Shown: positions 6,292 to 7,937 of the stretch, piece after piece
Layout of the letters: every line of letters begins with the position of its first letter
Position numbering within the stretch: position 1 is the stretch's first letter
Assembly: GCA_001564135.1 (NCBI GenBank)
Contig: LKNH01000116.1
Location: 1-7,937 of the forward strand
Direction of reading: 5' to 3'
DNA length: 7,937 nucleotides
DNA from: Halobacteriaceae archaeon Tc-Br11_E2g27
GTDB taxonomy: Archaea; Halobacteriota; Halobacteria; Halobacteriales; Haloarculaceae
The notes under the pieces: generated by a model
What the model saw: only the letters and a program-made list of their open reading frames with translations
Database searches by the model: none
Told to the model about the DNA's origin: nothing
Made by a program: the position numbers and the translations under genes

Positions 6292-7485
6292 TTAGATGTC
6301 GCCTCCCATCGCTTCGAACAACCGGACTTTCATCTCATCGCGTGTCATGCCATCGCTGGGTCCAAGTCCCTCCATGTGCTCGATGGAGATTGTCCCGCCG
6401 CCCATCCGTGCGTGGCCTCCTGCTTCGGCCATTGGTATGTCGTCGGCGACTGCACTGAGTACTTTCCCCATGTGAACGCGGTCATCGCTTGACCGTCCGG
6501 CCAGCCGAATGGTGCCGTCCCGCTCACCCATCACCACAACCGCACTTATCCCCTCAAGCTGTCTGAGTTCGTCTGCCGCCTGTGGAATTGCATCGAGATT
6601 CGAGACTTTGCCGACATCGCTGATAGCAAACGAGGATTTTACCGTTCGACCGGTGATGGCCCTAGCTTTGATTTCGAGCGATTCGGCATCCATATCCGGA
6701 TTGGCAATGCGGTCGAGGATATCCTCATCGATACCGGGAGAGAGAAATCGCATCGCTTCAAACTCCGCGCCCGTGACGCCGCTTGTGAGTTTGTTGGTAT
6801 CGGAGAGAATCCCGTATACCAGCGCCGTGGCGATGCCTGGCTGTAATATTTCCCTATCTTCGAGTTCTTCGTCAGGGTCGGCGACCCGCCAGTCCAGCTC
6901 TTCGATATACTCGGCGAAGATGGTCGCACACGCTCCGTACTCGTCACGTACGTCGGTAAAGGACTGGCCGGTTCCATCGCCAGGATGGTGGTCAACTACA
7001 GCAATAGGGTCTATCATTTCGGCGTTCGGGAAGCTTCTCGCTTCGTTGTGGTCGACCAGCACGACAGCGTCTTCCGTTATATCGTCGGCTGCATCGATCT
7101 GCTCGAAAGAAACCTCGATTTCAAACTCCGATTCGAGAAGGGTTTCGAGTGCCCGGTTTTCGTGATGACGAATCTGTCCGGGATAGTAGATTGACGCGTT
7201 CGTGTCCCGGCTCTCTGCAACTGTCGCTGCTGCCAGTGCACACGACATCGCATCGGGGTCAGGGTTCGGGTGCATCAGTATTCCAACGTCCCCGTTCCGT
7301 CCGACTGTTCGAGCAAACCGCCGGCCGGGCAGTCGATAACTCCGCCAAAAAATGGCAACTGCAAGCAAAATAAGGAGAATAACGCTTGCGACGATACCAG
7401 CGACGAGCGCTGGGTCGTCACCGAGCGGTGACGGCAACACCTCGATTGTCTCCGTCACCGTCTCGACGACACCAGTTGCGAGCAT
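6292..7485 (-). CDS. Membrane-anchored DHH/DHHA1-family phosphoesterase
   Basis: A 397-residue phosphoesterase of the DHH superfamily (RecJ/NrnA/GdpP relatives), which use two metal ions, usually manganese, to hydrolyse phosphodiester bonds. One transmembrane helix lies at about 27-47 (VAGIVASVILLILLAVAIFW), followed by a basic RSYRLPGRR, so the catalytic part should face the cytoplasm. DHH motifs: HPNPDPDA (72-79), LVDHNEA (143-149), DHH (165-167), SDTNKLT (228-234). The DHHA1 substrate-binding part ends with GGHARMGGGTI (356-366). Domain content fits an oligoribonucleotide or cyclic di-AMP phosphodiesterase better than a full RecJ, but the substrate cannot be read from sequence. The ATG at 7485 is the first start after an in-frame stop; GGAGG lies about 20 bases upstream, unusually far. 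It shares its strand with the SDR gene and converges on radA. Confidence 0.9.
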   Translation of the reverse strand: MLATGVVETVTETIEVLPSPLGDDPALVAGIVASVILLILLAVAIFWRSYRLPGRRFARTVGRNGDVGILMHPNPDPDAMSCALAAATVAESRDTNASIYYPGQIRHHENRALETLLESEFEIEVSFEQIDAADDITEDAVVLVDHNEARSFPNAEMIDPIAVVDHHPGDGTGQSFTDVRDEYGACATIFAEYIEELDWRVADPDEELEDREILQPGIATALVYGILSDTNKLTSGVTGAEFEAMRFLSPGIDEDILDRIANPDMDAESLEIKARAITGRTVKSSFAISDVGKVSNLDAIPQAADELRQLEGISAVVVMGERDGTIRLAGRSSDDRVHMGKVLSAVADDIPMAEAGGHARMGGGTISIEHMEGLGPSDGMTRDEMKVRLFEAMGGDI

Positions 7486-7523
7486 GCTGCTAGCTGGTCC
7501 GTCCTCCTACAAAGGTATGTCGT

Positions 7524-7545
7524 CGTTTATCTCGTATACATATCG
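7524..7545 (-). promoter_or_regulatory. AT-rich candidate promoter of the DHH gene
   Basis: On the minus strand, upstream of the DHH start, the gap holds TATGTATAC and GATAAACG, either of which could be a TATA box about 40-60 bases before the ATG. An imperfect inverted pair, TCG(T)ATA and TATCGA, spans the same place. This would allow the DHH gene to be transcribed separately from the upstream SDR gene. No single box is clearly best. Confidence 0.3.
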
Positions 7546-7575
7546 AATACTGACACAATATGTTCTCGTGTTGTT

Positions 7576-7937
7576 TCAACCGAGATAGGCCGCAATGGGG
7601 GCCTGATACCCCTCGCGGTAGGTGGGATACCGAAACTCGTAGCCAAGTTCACGCAGGTAGGCGTTCGAACAACGCTTATCCGAAAGCACGCGCCGACGAC
7701 CGCGCTCTGAGAGGTCAGCCGCCGCCAGCCGTTCTTCGACCGTTTGCTTTTCGGGCTCTGGCTTGCCACATTGTTCGGCCAGCCAGTCGGCCAGCTCCCA
7801 CCGGGAGACCGGCTCGTTATCGACCATCAACACGACCTCATTGCGGGCATGGTCGTGTTCGATGAGGTGTACAACTGCACCGGCGGCATCGTCACGATGG
7901 AGCAAGTTCAGATATCCCTCGGTAACCGGCCCGTTCA
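7576..7937 (-). CDS. Extended-SDR / NAD-dependent epimerase-dehydratase family protein, C-terminal part (cut by the right edge)
   Basis: About 120 C-terminal residues are visible and the frame stays open through the right edge, so the N-terminal NAD-binding Rossmann part lies outside. The segment GPVTEGYLNLLHRDDAAGAVVHLIEH is the late signature of extended SDR proteins, in which an Asp-Ala-Ala pair follows the substrate-binding loop. It is followed by NEVVLMVDNEPVSRWELADWL and a C-terminal KRCSNAYLRELGYEFRYPTYREGY. Similar haloarchaeal proteins are usually annotated as SDR oxidoreductases or NAD-dependent epimerases of unknown substrate. The DHH gene starts 90 bases downstream on the same strand. 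The family is likely; the reaction is unknown. Confidence 0.8.
   Translation of the reverse strand, partial: NGPVTEGYLNLLHRDDAAGAVVHLIEHDHARNEVVLMVDNEPVSRWELADWLAEQCGKPEPEKQTVEERLAAADLSERGRRRVLSDKRCSNAYLRELGYEFRYPTYREGYQAPIAAYLG

Noticed and set aside
6509..7165. 218-residue plus-strand open frame opposite the DHH gene
   Set aside because: Composed almost entirely of Ser, Ala, Ile and Pro, and exactly antisense to well-conserved DHH motifs. It is a shadow frame.

Overview
The window comes from a haloarchaeon (class Halobacteria). The signs are acidic, Asp/Glu-rich proteins, a RadA recombinase close to the haloarchaeal consensus, a C-terminal Bat-type helix-turn-helix (HTH_10) regulator, a MoeA fused to a periplasmic-binding-protein-like domain, and TATA boxes about 27 bases before start codons, as in leaderless haloarchaeal transcripts. 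Base composition looks moderate for the group, a little over 50% G+C by eye. The genus cannot be named from this alone.

Layout, left to right. (1) The N-terminal part of a catalase-peroxidase gene (katG, minus strand) runs off the left edge. It is divergent from an HTH_10 regulator (plus, 603-1352) with a small cluster of cysteines. The 150-base gap between them holds a TTAGCA-type inverted repeat on the katG side and more TTAGCA-like half-sites on the regulator side, which suggests a peroxide- or metal-responsive switch. (2) A small winged-helix protein (plus, 1460-1837) precedes a two-gene molybdenum cofactor operon, moaB-moaC (plus, 1938-2941), whose genes overlap by ATGA. (3) A 619-residue MoeA with a PBP-like C-terminal domain (minus, 3095-4954) converges on moaC. 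Together moaC, moaB and moeA cover cyclic pyranopterin formation, molybdopterin adenylylation and molybdenum insertion. (4) radA (plus, 5129-6175) is divergent from moeA. Its promoter has a 14-base near-palindrome abutting a TATA box placed for a leaderless start. (5) A membrane-anchored DHH/DHHA1 phosphoesterase (minus, 6292-7485) converges on radA. The short gap between them contains two strong inverted repeats that interlock in pseudoknot order. (6) The C-terminal part of an extended-SDR (NAD-dependent epimerase/dehydratase-like) protein (minus) runs off the right edge.

Most genes are recognisable housekeeping or stress functions. I see no mobile element, CRISPR array, tRNA or rRNA, and radA carries no intein. 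The points most worth a second look are the katG/regulator divergent region, the interlocked inverted repeats at 6235-6279, the palindrome in the radA promoter, a possible antisense promoter facing the 3' end of moeA, and the membrane-tethered DHH phosphoesterase.
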